A stretch of 64,000 bases of DNA from Thinopyrum elongatum (lineage: Eukaryota > Streptophyta > Magnoliopsida > Poales > Poaceae). Location of the stretch: contig CM022297.1 in assembly GCA_011799875.1 (NCBI GenBank), forward strand, positions 537,061,711 through 537,125,710. Direction: 5' to 3'. Shown here piece by piece: positions 1 to 9,135 of the stretch. A model generated the notes under the pieces. The model made no database searches. It saw only the letters and a program-made list of their open reading frames with translations, and was not told the origin of the DNA. Within the stretch, counting starts at the first letter, position 1, and each line of letters opens with the position of its first letter. The position numbers were made by a program, and so were the translations under genes.

Positions 1-41
1 GCCGGCTCTTCGTCGTCTGCTGTCTGAAGAGTTTTCGATGT

Positions 42-663
42 CTAGTCGATGTTGGTTAACGCCTCAAAAGTAGCTTCATCATCAAGGATAAGATAAGGGT
101 CAAGATCAGGGGCGAAAATATGCTTACGCCTTTGAGGAGTTAAATTCACAACTATGTGTGAAGGTGCCTTGATGTGAGTATTCTCATGGTCGTAAGCCGG
201 CTGGTACTTCTTCGAATCCAGGTCCTCTGCTAGTTTGCATGCCAGAGGTCTCATATCCTTGACACACTTCGCAAAATCCGCCTCACTGAAGACAGACCCA
301 TCATCATTGTACTCTGGAAAGCCAACAGCCATTTCAGCCGGGTCTAGTTCTGACTGATAAGCTTTCGCCCGGCTTAAAGCACTAATAGCTCCTGAATGGG
401 CGGCTGATAGCTTCAGCTCATGAATCTGGGACGGCAGCATTGACAACTGATCCAGCATGGTCTTGATGAGAGTTGGAGGCTTGTTGCCACAAGACACGTC
501 CACAATTGTTCGCAAGCCGCCATCATATAGTTTTTCCGTCAGAGCATAAAAAACCTTAAGCTTTAATAGCATGTTTTGGCCAAGATTGGCACTTCTGGCG
601 CCTGTCGTACAACAAAGATGCAAGTCGGTTTCGTATTTTGAGTCGCCGTACATGGAGAGGCGC
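42..663 (-). CDS. Exon 5 of A antisense gene: helical C-terminal domain
   Basis: This open stretch of about 205 codons ends at a stop at 42-44. It encodes a mostly helical region, for example LGQNMLLKLKVFYALTEKLY and LIKTMLDQLSMLPSQIHELK, then an acidic tail (FPEYNDDGSVFSEADFAKCV). The terminal exon of C (15636-16148) holds a similar helical domain in the same position. I do not recognise a named fold. It is the longest unbroken piece of this gene. Confidence 0.6.
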
Positions 664-705
664 CTTTGATTTATGAGTTGATTCAATTAAAGAAGAGTCA
701 TGTAC

Positions 706-982
706 CAAAGATGGCAGCTTTCATCTGTGAAATATGATGTTTTAAGCCAGCAAGTTCTTCGGATACCGGCTTAAGCTGCTTCTCAGCGTCTTCTGCGTGC
801 TTTAAAAGGGCGGCCTTTTCAGACTCCAAGGTTGTCTTTTTAGTATCAAAGGTTGACTTTAATTTTTCTAAGTCTTCCAAGGCAGTCTTCAGCTTTGACT
901 CGACCTTGGCGGTTTCTGCTTCTTGCGACTCTAATTTTTTCTTTAAGTCGCCCAGATGCGACTCGTTCAGACTCAAAGCTTC
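706..982 (-). CDS. Exon 4 of A antisense gene: coiled coil
   Basis: About 92 residues are strongly helical with heptad-like spacing, for example LNESHLGDLKKKLESQEAET and LKTALEDLEKLKSTFDTKKT, rich in Lys, Glu and Leu. This predicts an oligomerising coiled coil. The matching exon of element C (15301-15615) is also a coiled coil (SALAQAKEEAKTSKVAADKA), which supports homologous architecture. Confidence 0.6.
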
Positions 983-984
983 CT

Positions 985-1345
985 GCAACAATAGTGAGAG
1001 GTCAATATTGAGCTGATCAGTTATGATTCAATTTTTCAAGTCCCAAGCACATTGCAAGCAATACACTTGGCACTTGGGGGCTAATGTAGGTTGCTGCAAA
1101 TCATATTATGACCCGGCTCATCTTATTAAGATAAGCCGGTCCTTGGGGGCTACGTGAGGGTTTTTTTATGCAAGTGGTAGTTTATAAGACCCGGCTTATC
1201 TTCTTAAGATAAGCCGGCCCTTGGGGGCTACACATGGATTTTTCATAGATAATTTGGAAGACCCGGCTTATTCTTTTAAAATAAGCCGGCCCTTGGGGGC
1301 TACATGAGTATACATATGTATAATGGAGAGGGGTTACAATCATAC
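985..1345 (-). other. Intron 3 of the A antisense gene
   Basis: This interval between exons 3 and 4 has a GTATG start and a TTGTTGCAG end on the minus strand. Most of it consists of three near-identical units, each with a CCGGCTTAT...ATAAGCCGG stem. It is non-coding in all frames. Confidence 0.55.
1072..1310. repeat. Three tandem palindrome units plus four CTTGGGGGCTA motifs
   Basis: Units begin near 1110, 1188 and 1260, giving spacings of 78 and 72 bases. Each reads GACCCGGCTTAT, a short T/A-rich loop, ATAAGCCGGCCC, then TTGGGGGCTAC. The arms form a stem of about nine base pairs. A fourth TTGGGGGCTA occurs alone near 1073. This motif resembles the polypurine tracts found next to 3' LTRs here, for example at 52802-52810. 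Confidence 0.85.
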
Positions 1346-1841
1346 CTCATATCTTTGTTTCATCAGGCTAACTAGGCCGGCCTCCATATCGCAGCTTGTG
1401 TGAAGGCGGCTTAAATATCCCGCGTGAAGTTCACTGACACTGAATTTGGCATAGTATTGCAGATCCAATTTGGCCTTTCCTTTCTCCAATGAAGGCACTT
1501 CTTCTTTTTGCTTGGATAATACAGTAGAAGCTCTTGGTATTTTATAACCCGTCCTAGTGATGGCAACATCATCGGCATTCTTCTCAGAAGGGATCTCTTT
1601 GGCGGGTTGGACAGGAGTGGGACTGGGCGGGTCGCGCTTGTCGGCCGGCTCAGTGTCCATATCCACAGCTTCAGAAGGGTCTTCACCAGTTTGCACAGGA
1701 GCGTTGTGCTGTTGGACAGGGTCTTCAGATTCTCGGATTGGGGCCTCAGAGGCCGTTGGCGCCTATTTCTCCTGCTCAGGGGTCTCAGCGGCTTTGGAAG
1801 AGCCGCCCACCTTCTGCTTCTTGCTAGTCTTTGCCTTGGCC
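1346..1841 (-). CDS. Exon 3 of A antisense gene: low-complexity linker
   Basis: The exon lies between a TTATTACAG acceptor and a GAGGTATG donor. It encodes a lysine-rich start (AKAKTSKKQKVGGSSKAAET), a stop near 1761-1763, then an acidic and proline-rich region (GEDPSEAVDMDTEPADKRDP) ending SRLHTSCDMEAGLVSLMKQR. Element C has a similar proline/acid-rich exon at this place. No enzyme domain is visible. Confidence 0.55.
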
Positions 1842-1911
1842 CTGTAATAAGAAGATAAGTTTGCGAGCTTATGGTGATACAATTTAGATATTGACAAAGG
1901 TAAAACCTTAC

Positions 1912-2510
1912 CCGGGGTTGACAACGAAGGCTGGTAGTTGTGTGCCAGTTGAGTCGCCAGATGAGGGCGGCGTTTCCTAATAGTTGGAGTCGGAAGGGTT
2001 AAGAGGTTCCCGCATGAGACCGGCTCGAGGAAGAGATAAAGTTGGGCTGTGAGGCACCTCATTTCGACGTTTCCGAGGAGCCGGTGTATGGGATAAGCCA
2101 GCCAAAAGATCTTCAGAGCCGGTGCTCCGGGTCTGCCGCCTAGACTCATGCTGCTGCTTCTTCAAAAGAAAGTTGGGGTCCACGTGAGCAAGAGGGAGTG
2201 AAAATCTTACTTTCCGGATGACCCGCTGAGTTTTCTTTCTTGGCAAAGGTTCTGAGTCAGAGGAGATAATAGTTACCTCTGCTGCTTCGGCCTGGCTGGT
2301 CTCCGCTTCGTCCTGAGAGGAATCAGCATCAATAAGTTGCATGAATAGAAGGCCAAGGGAGTCAAGTTCTACCTCCGACTCATCAAGATGTAGCAGCTCT
2401 TCAGCCGTCTGCTTCTTAGGACGACCCGGACCGCGAGTCTTAACTGTTTTGGTTTTCTTCTTCGTCATTGAGGCGGTGGGTATTCTCCTTTTCCAAAAGG
2501 CTGAGTCAAC
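1912..2510 (-). CDS. Exon 2 of A antisense gene: AT-hook-like basic patch and acidic region
   Basis: The exon lies between a TGTATGTAG acceptor (2511-2513) and a GGTAAGG donor. It encodes MTKKKTKTVKTRGPGRPKKQ, which contains the GRPK core of an AT-hook, a minor-groove DNA-binding motif. An acidic run (HLDESEVELDSLG) and a serine/acid stretch (ISSDSEPLPRKK) follow. An in-frame TAG at 1977-1979 interrupts the exon about 65 bases before its donor. DNA or chromatin binding is an inference from this motif only. Confidence 0.6.
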
Positions 2511-2599
2511 CTACATACACATATGTTGGCAGAAATTTAAAGGAATAGGAGGTACAGAAAGTAAGTGAACAAGATGAAGTATTATTCAAGGATGCTTAC

Positions 2600-3486
2600 C
2601 GTGGGGCCCGGGTTAAGTACGCAGAAAGGGTTAAGCCCCACCTTTTTGCAGGCCTCTTGAGATTCTCCAAGCAGTGATTTAACAATCGCGTTAATCTCCT
2701 TATCAGATAGAGGAGTTTTATTGAAGCGATGTGGATCATTCACACTGCCAGTATATTCGCACATTAAGCCGCCCCGCCGGCTCAGTGGTAAAATCCTCCA
2801 AGAGACCCAGCAGCGGGTCAAGTCAATTCCGGTCAGACCATTGGCTATTAAAGCCCTGACCTTTGGAAATATATGAGCATGTTGAGCTCGTTCCGTGGCA
2901 GTCAGCTTGCTAGGAAGTTCACTATTCGTCTTGAGCCGGTAGGGGCGATAACCCGGCAAGGGATTTTCTTCAGCCGGCGCCATGTTTCTGCAGTAGAACC
3001 AAGTACGATTCCAGTCCTTGAGATGGCTTGGCAGTAAGGCTGAAGGAAAAGTGGTGTCTCTCCGTCTCTGGATAGAAATACCCCCGAGCTCGAAACTGGG
3101 CCCATCAGCTATCTCAGTTTGACGATTAAAATAGAAGAAATCTCTGAAAAGGTTGATAGTCGGCTCCTCTTGCAAGTAAACTTCACAGAACACTTGAAAT
3201 TGACATAGATTGGTGACAGAGTTGGGGGCAATATCTTGAGGATGAATATTGAAAAAATGCAGAACGTCCCAGAAATTTTTTGACCCGGGCGGTGAGAAAC
3301 CACTTAGAAGATGATCCGTAAAAACAACAACTTCACCCTCTCCGGGTTGAGGGTCGTTTCTGGACCAGGAACCCGCCAATGGACAGCTTCTTTAACCAGA
3401 AAAATCCCCATAGCAACGTATTCATTAAGCATGAGTTCTGTTACTTCTGAAGCTACCCAATCACAAGAGGAAGGGGTCTTAGCCAT
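2600..3486 (-). CDS. Exon 1 of A antisense gene: Transposase_28-like domain
   Basis: The start codon at 3486 opens MAKTPSSCDWVASEVTELML. After a one-base frameshift the protein continues with GEVVVFTDHLLSGFSPPG and LHFFNIHPQDIAPNSVTNLC, then FQVFCEVYLQEEPTINLFRD. The hydrophobic 'FxxHPQDIxPNS...FxVFCEVYL' pattern is typical of the Transposase_28 domain in grass Gypsy elements. Element C has the counterpart FHDLAPNSFLHISAFIVMCE. A WFYCRNM segment follows at about residues 130-136. The exon ends at a GGTAAGC donor near 2600. No catalytic residues can be assigned. Confidence 0.7.
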
Positions 3487-4523
3487 GATGAGCCTGGTTA
3501 AAAAGCCGCAGACAAGAAATAAGGTATGGCGGGTTAAAAAAGTGCAATCATAAGCCGCCCAAGGTGATACGTGACGCAACAGTTGTGATTATAAGGCGAA
3601 GACATAACACAGTGAGCCGTCAAGAAAATTATGAGCCACCCTAGACTATAAAGCGGTGGGTTAAAATTATGAGAGGATAAGCCGGCAGTTGGATGGCGGG
3701 TCAATAATAGTGCAAGCTATCTTAAATATTGCTAAGTGTGGACAAATAAGTTTCACCAATTGCCACTACATTTATGGATCTGCAGACAAAGAAAAAAGGG
3801 GAATAATGCTAAACTAAGAAGCAGTGATGAAAGAACTGTCGGCCTGCGTGTTGATTCTAAAGTAGAGGTGGACAACTTAAGATGCAGATTGGATGCTAAC
3901 TGGTTACTGCGCCGTTTTACTGATATTGCCAGATCTGAAACGACCTCGGTTTGAGTATGAAGATGAACTAGGTTAAATGGCGACGAACTTTGAGGGAGCT
4001 CAGGTGACCTAATGGGGATCTGAGAAAGCCGAGGAATGGCACCTGTTGAAGGCGAAGGCGAGCGGATGAGTGCCGCGGAACTTTGGTCAAGTCAGGTTGA
4101 TGCAGCGGCCTTGGTCGGAGCAGACGGCGAAGTTCGGTCGGAGCAGTGGAGCTCTGGTTGTGGTGCGCGTCGCGAGGAAGAAGAAGAAGAGGAGGCGACG
4201 GGGGGAAAGTGAAGGGACAGGACCCCCGTGCCTATTTATAAGGCAAAGATAGAGGAATAGTGACAGGTAGGTGCGAGAATCAAGGGGATATGATAATGAC
4301 TCTGACAGAAGAGGCGCCTCGATTTTTAGAACAGCAGATTAATGCAAAGATCCGTTGTGATGCCATGAAGATTTTCTGAATTTATTAAAGATGATTTCTT
4401 CATTGTCATATGGCGGGTCTAAATATTTTGACAAGTTTAAATGGTGAGAAGAATCAAAGGAGACTCGCCAACATGAAGAATTGAAGATTGACATGAACAA
4501 GTTCAAATCAATCTGGGGCCTAA
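3487..4523. other. Non-coding 3' region of element A
   Basis: No open frame here shows a known domain. The stretch holds the presumed upstream leader of the antisense gene, a TATA-like box on the minus strand (4231-4243) and, at its right edge, the polypurine-like tract ATCTGGGGCCTAA (4511-4523) directly before the LTR. Confidence 0.6.
4231..4243 (-). promoter_or_regulatory. Possible TATA box for the A antisense gene
   Basis: The minus strand reads GCCTTATAAATAGG. It lies about 745 bases upstream of the ATG at 3486, which is long and would need a long or spliced leader. Similar boxes precede the antisense genes of C and F at 80-120 bases. Confidence 0.35.
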
Positions 4524-5069
4524 TGTTGGGGATATAACCCCACAGTATAACCCGCCTAGGAGGGGCCGGGTTAGATTATTGGTGACTTAGCAATAAGGCT
4601 TTAGAGCCGGCCCAAGACTCAGGCACACCTGGAGGCGGCTCATCAAATGGGCCGGATGAAGGCTTAGAGCCAGAAGACGATGCGTGACTCGGAGGTGTAA
4701 GCTGCCCAAAGGTAACTTGCCAGAGACGGCAAGGCGACTTAGAGACGGGGTTCGTTATGATGTGTAACCCGGCTCAGACTCTTGTAAGCCCAGGGTCTCG
4801 ACCTGTGTATATGAAGGCGAGTCCCTGCGGTAGGTTAAGTTAAGTTACAATCAATCGATAACTAGGTCAAGCGAATCCGCTCCCTTGTAATTGATACTCA
4901 AGCAATACAACACAAAGCAGGATGTAGGATTTTCCCTCGATCGTGAGGGGCCGAACTTGGGTAAACTCGTGTCTTTTGTCCCAATCAACCCCTTCGAGCT
5001 AATCACCTTGGCGATGGCCTCACACCTAAGTCCGTTCACAAGGGCATCTGCCATGACAAATCCACGACA
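4524..5069 (+). repeat. 3' LTR of element A
   Basis: This 546-bp LTR has TG...CA ends. A TATA-like GTATATGAAG lies at 4807-4816. About 100 bases downstream is the leader motif shared with elements C, F and H (4917-4965: GCAGGATGTAGGATTTTCC ... GGCCGAACTTGGGTAAA). The right border is set by the join to element B LTR sequence. Confidence 0.8.
4917..4965 (+). promoter_or_regulatory. Conserved LTR leader motif (element A copy)
   Basis: The pattern GCAGGAnGTAGGnTTTnCC ... GGnCCGAACnTGGGTAAA recurs in the LTRs of A, C, F and H, here 100 bases after a TATA-like box. It probably lies in the R-U5 part of the transcript. Its function is unknown. Confidence 0.6.
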
Positions 5070-5844
5070 CCTAGTATCCACTATGTTCTGAGATTGATGT
5101 TGCTATGACTTTGCTATACTTAATTCTTGTCACTAGGACCCGAGTGCCATGATTTCAGATCTGAACCATTTATGTTTTCACCAATATATTTGTGTTTTAG
5201 ATCCAATCTTGCAAGTTGTATCCACCTGCTATGTGTTATGATCTGCATCCCCCAGGGTGACAATAACTGGGATTCTTTCTGGTGATTACCGTAGTTGGAG
5301 GAGTTCATGTATTCACTATGTGTTAATGCTTTGTTCCGGTTCTCTATTAAAAGGAGGCCTTAATATCCCTTAGTTTCCTTATGGACCTCGCTGCCACGGG
5401 AGGGTAGGACAAAAGATGTCATGCAAGTTCTTTTCCGTAAGCACGTTTGACTATTTATGGAATGCATGCCTACATTGTATTGACGAACTGGAGCTAGTTC
5501 TGTGTCGCCCTAGGTTATAACTGCTATATGATCGATATCATCCAACACACCCATCATCACCGATCCAGTGCCTACGAGTTTTCACATACTGCTGCTTGCT
5601 AAGTTACCACTGTTACTACTACTATTACACTTGCTACAAATCTGCGGCTACTGTTACTGTTACCGTTACTATTGCTACTTTGGTTACTTTCTATCAAACT
5701 ATCATATTACCTTGCTACTAATCACTTTGCTATAGATATTTAGTCTCCAGGTGTGGTTGAATTAACAACTCAACTGCTAATAAATTTGGGTTGAATACTC
5801 TACCCTCGAAAACTATTGCGATCCCCTATACTTGTGGGCTATCA
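5070..5844 (+). repeat. 5' LTR of element B (right half; left half beyond element A)
   Basis: This stretch matches 22212-23015 of the 3' LTR and ends GGGCTATCA. It lacks about 40 bases present in the 3' copy (near 22914-22953), with AATA at the junction. A degenerate TAC/GTT trinucleotide stretch at 5590-5700 is present in both copies. Confidence 0.85.
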
Positions 5845-5855
5845 AGACCTTTTTC

Positions 5856-5873
5856 TGGCGCCGTTGCCTGGGA
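5856..5873 (+). promoter_or_regulatory. Primer binding site of element B (tRNA-Asp type)
   Basis: TGGCGCCGTTGCCTGGGA lies 11 bases after the LTR end. It pairs with the 3' end of plant tRNA-Asp with one mismatch, by memory of that tRNA. Confidence 0.75.
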
Positions 5874-5922
5874 GCATAGCAATATTTGTGAGGTCACTTG
5901 GATTTTATATCTGCTTGCCACT

Positions 5923-7605
5923 ATGAAGAATCTTAAGGATAACAGAACCAAAATCTTTCACTGTACTACGAGGACAGGTAAGGAACTGCCATCTTGCTCT
6001 GCACTTCATTCACCATCTATTTTGAGTAAGCTTGCAACAAAACCACCTTCTATGAATGATGCTACTTCTGCTATGTCTCATGTTATGAATGGTGCTACTT
6101 CTAATTTGAATGATGCTATGAATGGTACTACTTCTGCTATGAATGATGTTGTTGATGATGCTAGTACTATGCTTGATACTTCTGTGCCACTTGGTGATTT
6201 TCTCGATGAACAACTTGCTAAGCCTAGAGGGGTTGACAAAGCCAAGAGTACTGAAACTCTTGAGAATCTCGATCCACCTTTATTGCTTCGTCCTGTTGTT
6301 AGAGCTAAAATACCTAATGAACATTGCCTAGATAAAGAAACTGCCTTAGCTATTCTTGACTGTAATAGTAGAGAAGAAGCTTTAGAATTGCTTGCTGTGT
6401 TGAAAGAAAAATCTATGAGGGAGAGGATGAAATGTGATCCTAAGTTTGCTACCTCTCCCATCTTTATCACTGATAAGGATTATGAGTTCTCTGTTGATCC
6501 TGAGTTGATTACTTTGGTTGAGTCTGATCCTTTCTATGGTACTGAATCTGAAACTGTTGTGGCACATCTTACTAAGTTGAATGATATTGCTACTCTTTTT
6601 GCTCATCAGGAAAAGATTCGTTACTACTATATTCTTAAGTTCTTCCCTTTTTCATTAAAGGGAGATGTTAAAGCATGGTACAATACTCTTACTCCTGGTT
6701 GTATGCGTAGTCCCCAGGATATGATTTACTACTTCTCTGAAAAATATTTCCCTGCTCATAAGAAACAAGCTGCCTTGTAGGAGATATTTAACTTTGTGCA
6801 GGTTGAAGAAGAGAGTCTCCCACAAGCTTGGGGGAGGCTTCTCCAGGTACTTAATGCTTTGCCGGACCATCCTCTGAATAAAAATGAAATACTTGATATC
6901 TTCTATAATGGTATAAATGATGCTTCTAGGGACTACCTAGACGGTTGTGCTGGTTGTGTTTTCAGGGAAAGAACTATTACTCAAGCAGAGGAATTATTAA
7001 TGAATATATTGAAGAATGATAATGATTGGACACTTCCTGAACCACCGTCGGAACCTACTCCTAAGAAGAGGGGTATTCTATTTCTTAGTCCCGAAGATAT
7101 GCATGAAGCAAAGAAATGTATGAAGGAAAAAGGTATTAAAGCTGAAGATGTTAAGAAATTACCACATATCAAAGAAATACATGGGCTCAATACACCACCA
7201 CCTCCATAGGTGGTAGAGGTAAATTCTTTGTTAAAGTTCAATGAAAATGTTGAAGCTCCTACTTCTTCTAAAAATAAGAAGAAAAGGAAAAATGATAAGA
7301 CTTTGCATGCTTCTAGTGAACCGGAGGTAGAAAAACCTCCTGATGTTAATCTTGATGTTTCTATTTCTGATGCTGAAACACAATCAGGTGATGACCATAC
7401 ACCTGATGCTACTAATGAGGTTCTTGCAGATGCTCTACTAGAAAATGATGGAGAGCCAGATAATGATATTCATATTGAACCTGCTGAGGATCTTGATAAC
7501 CCACAACCTAAGAATAAAAGGTTTGAGAAAAAGGACTTTGTTGCTAGAAACCACGGTAAGGAAAGAGAACCATGGGTTCAAAAAACCCATGCCTTTTCCT
7601 CCTAA
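5923..7605 (+). pseudogene. gag polyprotein of element B
   Basis: Gag would form the capsid-like particle that packages the retrotransposon RNA. The first ATG after the primer site (5923, MKNLKDNRTKIF) is the best start. The frame carries Met/Asn/Ala/Thr-rich repeats (MNDATSAMSHVMNGATSNLN), then a gag-core region with ILKFFPFSLKGDVKAWYNTL and MIYYFSEKYFPAHKKQ. A lysine-rich acidic tail follows. It is broken by in-frame TAG codons at 6778-6780 and 7207-7209. Past about 7560 the coding continues in another frame, so a frameshift separates gag from protease. I see no CCHC zinc knuckle. Confidence 0.75.
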
Positions 7606-8356
7606 GCCTTCCAAGAGTAAGGATGAGGAGGACTTTGAGCGTTTTGTTGAAGAACTTAAACCTATTGTTTTACGTACTCGCTTGATTGATATGTTTTAAA
7701 TGCCTCCTTATGCTAAGTATATGAAAGATATTGTTACTAACAAAAGAAAGATTCCTGAGGCTGAAATTTCTACTATGCTTGCTAATTATTCTTTTAAGGA
7801 TGGCATTCCTAAGAAATTGGGAGACCCAGGTATACCCACTATACCTTGTTCTATTAAAAGAAATTATGTTAGAACTACCTTATGTGATTTGGGAGCTGGT
7901 GTTAGTGTTATGCCTTTCTCCTTATATAAGAGACTTGATTTGAACAAACTCACTCCTACTGAGATTTCTTTGCAGATGGCTGACAAGTCAACAACCATTC
8001 CTATCAGTATTTGTGAGGACGTGCCCGTTGTGGTTGCGAATGTTACTATCTTAATGGACTTTGTTATACTTGATATGCTCGAGGACGATAACTTATCGAT
8101 TATCCTTGGAAGACCCTTCTTAAATACTGCAGGGGCTGTTATTGATTGCAACAAAAGCAAAGTCACTTTTCATGTTAATGGTAATGAGCACATGATGTAT
8201 TTTCCGAAGAAACAATTTCAAGTGAATGGTATTAATGTTATCGGAAAAACTCCTACTATCACTATTGGAAGCTTTCAACTACCTATTCCTACTGTCAAAA
8301 AGAAATATGAAATAATTATGGTAGGGGATATGCCTGTCCCCATTGAGGCAACTTAG
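7560..8356 (+). pseudogene. Aspartic protease domain of element B
   Basis: This region continues gag in a second frame and holds the retroviral-type aspartic protease that would process the polyprotein. The upstream part contains FVEELKPIVLRTRLIDMF, then a TAA stop at 7697-7699. An unbroken 218-codon stretch from 7700 follows. It contains the flap-upstream segment CDLGAGVSVMPFSLYKRLDL, which has D-L-G-A in place of the canonical D-T/S-G. The second signature is IILGRPFLNTAGAVIDC. The frame closes at 8354-8356 with no RT after it. Confidence 0.8.
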
Positions 8357-9135
8357 TGTTTTCGTGAAAAATCTCCGATTTCATGTTAATTGAAAGGGGT
8401 TATTAATAAGACTTGATCAACCTTATTAATGGATTCTTTTTTAGAGGCATGAGATCGATGAATTTAGCAAGCACACCTTTCTATACCAAACTTTTATTCT
8501 CTGTTTTTATTAGTTAAATAAAGTAAAATGCCATGTTTTTCCTGTTTTCTGAATTTTTCATGCAATAAAAAAGTGCCCCGAAATGAAAGTGCTCAGAATG
8601 CCCTAAAAATTTTTACATGGTTTTTTGTAGAATATATTAGAATTTTTGGCGTAAAAATTAGCACAGAAGAGCACCCTGGGTGGCCACATGGCACCAGGGC
8701 ACCCCCCCGGGGCGCGCCCCTATGCCATGTGGGCCACCCAAGGGCCCCCTCACTTATCCCTTCCAGCCATCTCCTTCTTCTACCTTAGAAAAAATTATGC
8801 CTGCTCTCTTGCCCGTGTTCTAGCTCATCTTTCTGTGATTTTCGATCTCCTTGCTCGGAACTCCATTTTCGAAACTGTTTTGAGGAATTGCTCCTTGGTA
8901 TGTGACTCCTCCATTGCTCCAATTAGTTTTTGTTTTAGTGGTTTATATTTTGCATATTTAGCTACTCTTGGTGCTACAGAAAATGAGCTTGCATGTTGAA
9001 TTCTTTGAGTGCTAATTAGTTTGAATGCTTGATATGGCCTCTAGACACTTGTATGAGTAGTTGCTATCAATTTTGTGAAGTTTTGTTAACATCTTTTTGT
9101 GGACCAAATTTTTTCAGAAATTTGTTCATAGGAGG
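8357..9135. other. Spacer between protease and extra ORF of element B
   Basis: This is AT-rich non-coding sequence, apart from a GC-rich inverted repeat at 8674-8743. The latter half may act as leader for the extra ORF. Confidence 0.6.
8674..8743. repeat. Inverted repeat resembling a segment of the B/D LTR
   Basis: The left arm CCCTGGGTGGCCACATGGCA (8674-8693) pairs with TGCCATGTGGGCCACCC at 8723-8739. A comparable GGTGGCCACATGGCA / TGCCATGTGGGCC pair occurs in the B LTR near 21853-21885 and in the D LTR near 23759-23817. Confidence 0.75.

Larger units (their letters stand above)
42..3486 (-). pseudogene. Antisense multi-exon gene of element A (Transposase_28 / AT-hook / coiled coil)
   Basis: Five coding blocks on the minus strand are separated by stretches with GT and AG borders, so this looks like a spliced gene antisense to the retrotransposon. 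By-eye exons are 3486-2600, 2510-1912, 1841-1346, 982-706 and 663-42. The product begins MAKTPSSCDW and has a domain like the cereal 'putative gypsy type transposon' family (Transposase_28). A lysine-rich AT-hook-like patch, an acidic/proline region, a coiled coil and a helical C-terminus follow. Breaks are a one-base frameshift near 3350 (WRVPGPE in one frame, RNDPQPGEGE in the next), a stop at 1977-1979 and a stop near 1761-1763. The frame across the last junction does not close exactly, so borders are approximate. The role of the family is unknown. Element C carries a gene of the same architecture. Confidence 0.7.
1..5069 (+). mobile_element. Ty3/Gypsy element A, 3' portion (cut by window start)
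   Basis: This is the 3' end of an LTR retrotransposon. Its LTR (4524-5069) starts TGTTGGGG and ends CCACGACA. A polypurine-like stretch (ATCTGGGGCCTAA) lies directly left of the LTR, which makes this the 3' LTR of a plus-oriented element. The long coding blocks all lie on the minus strand, so they are antisense to the element's own transcript. Gag and pol would lie left of the window. The LTR ends directly against sequence matching the LTR of element B (compare 22212 onward), so A was inserted into B. The target duplication should be CCTAG (5070-5074), but its partner is outside the window. Confidence 0.8.
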
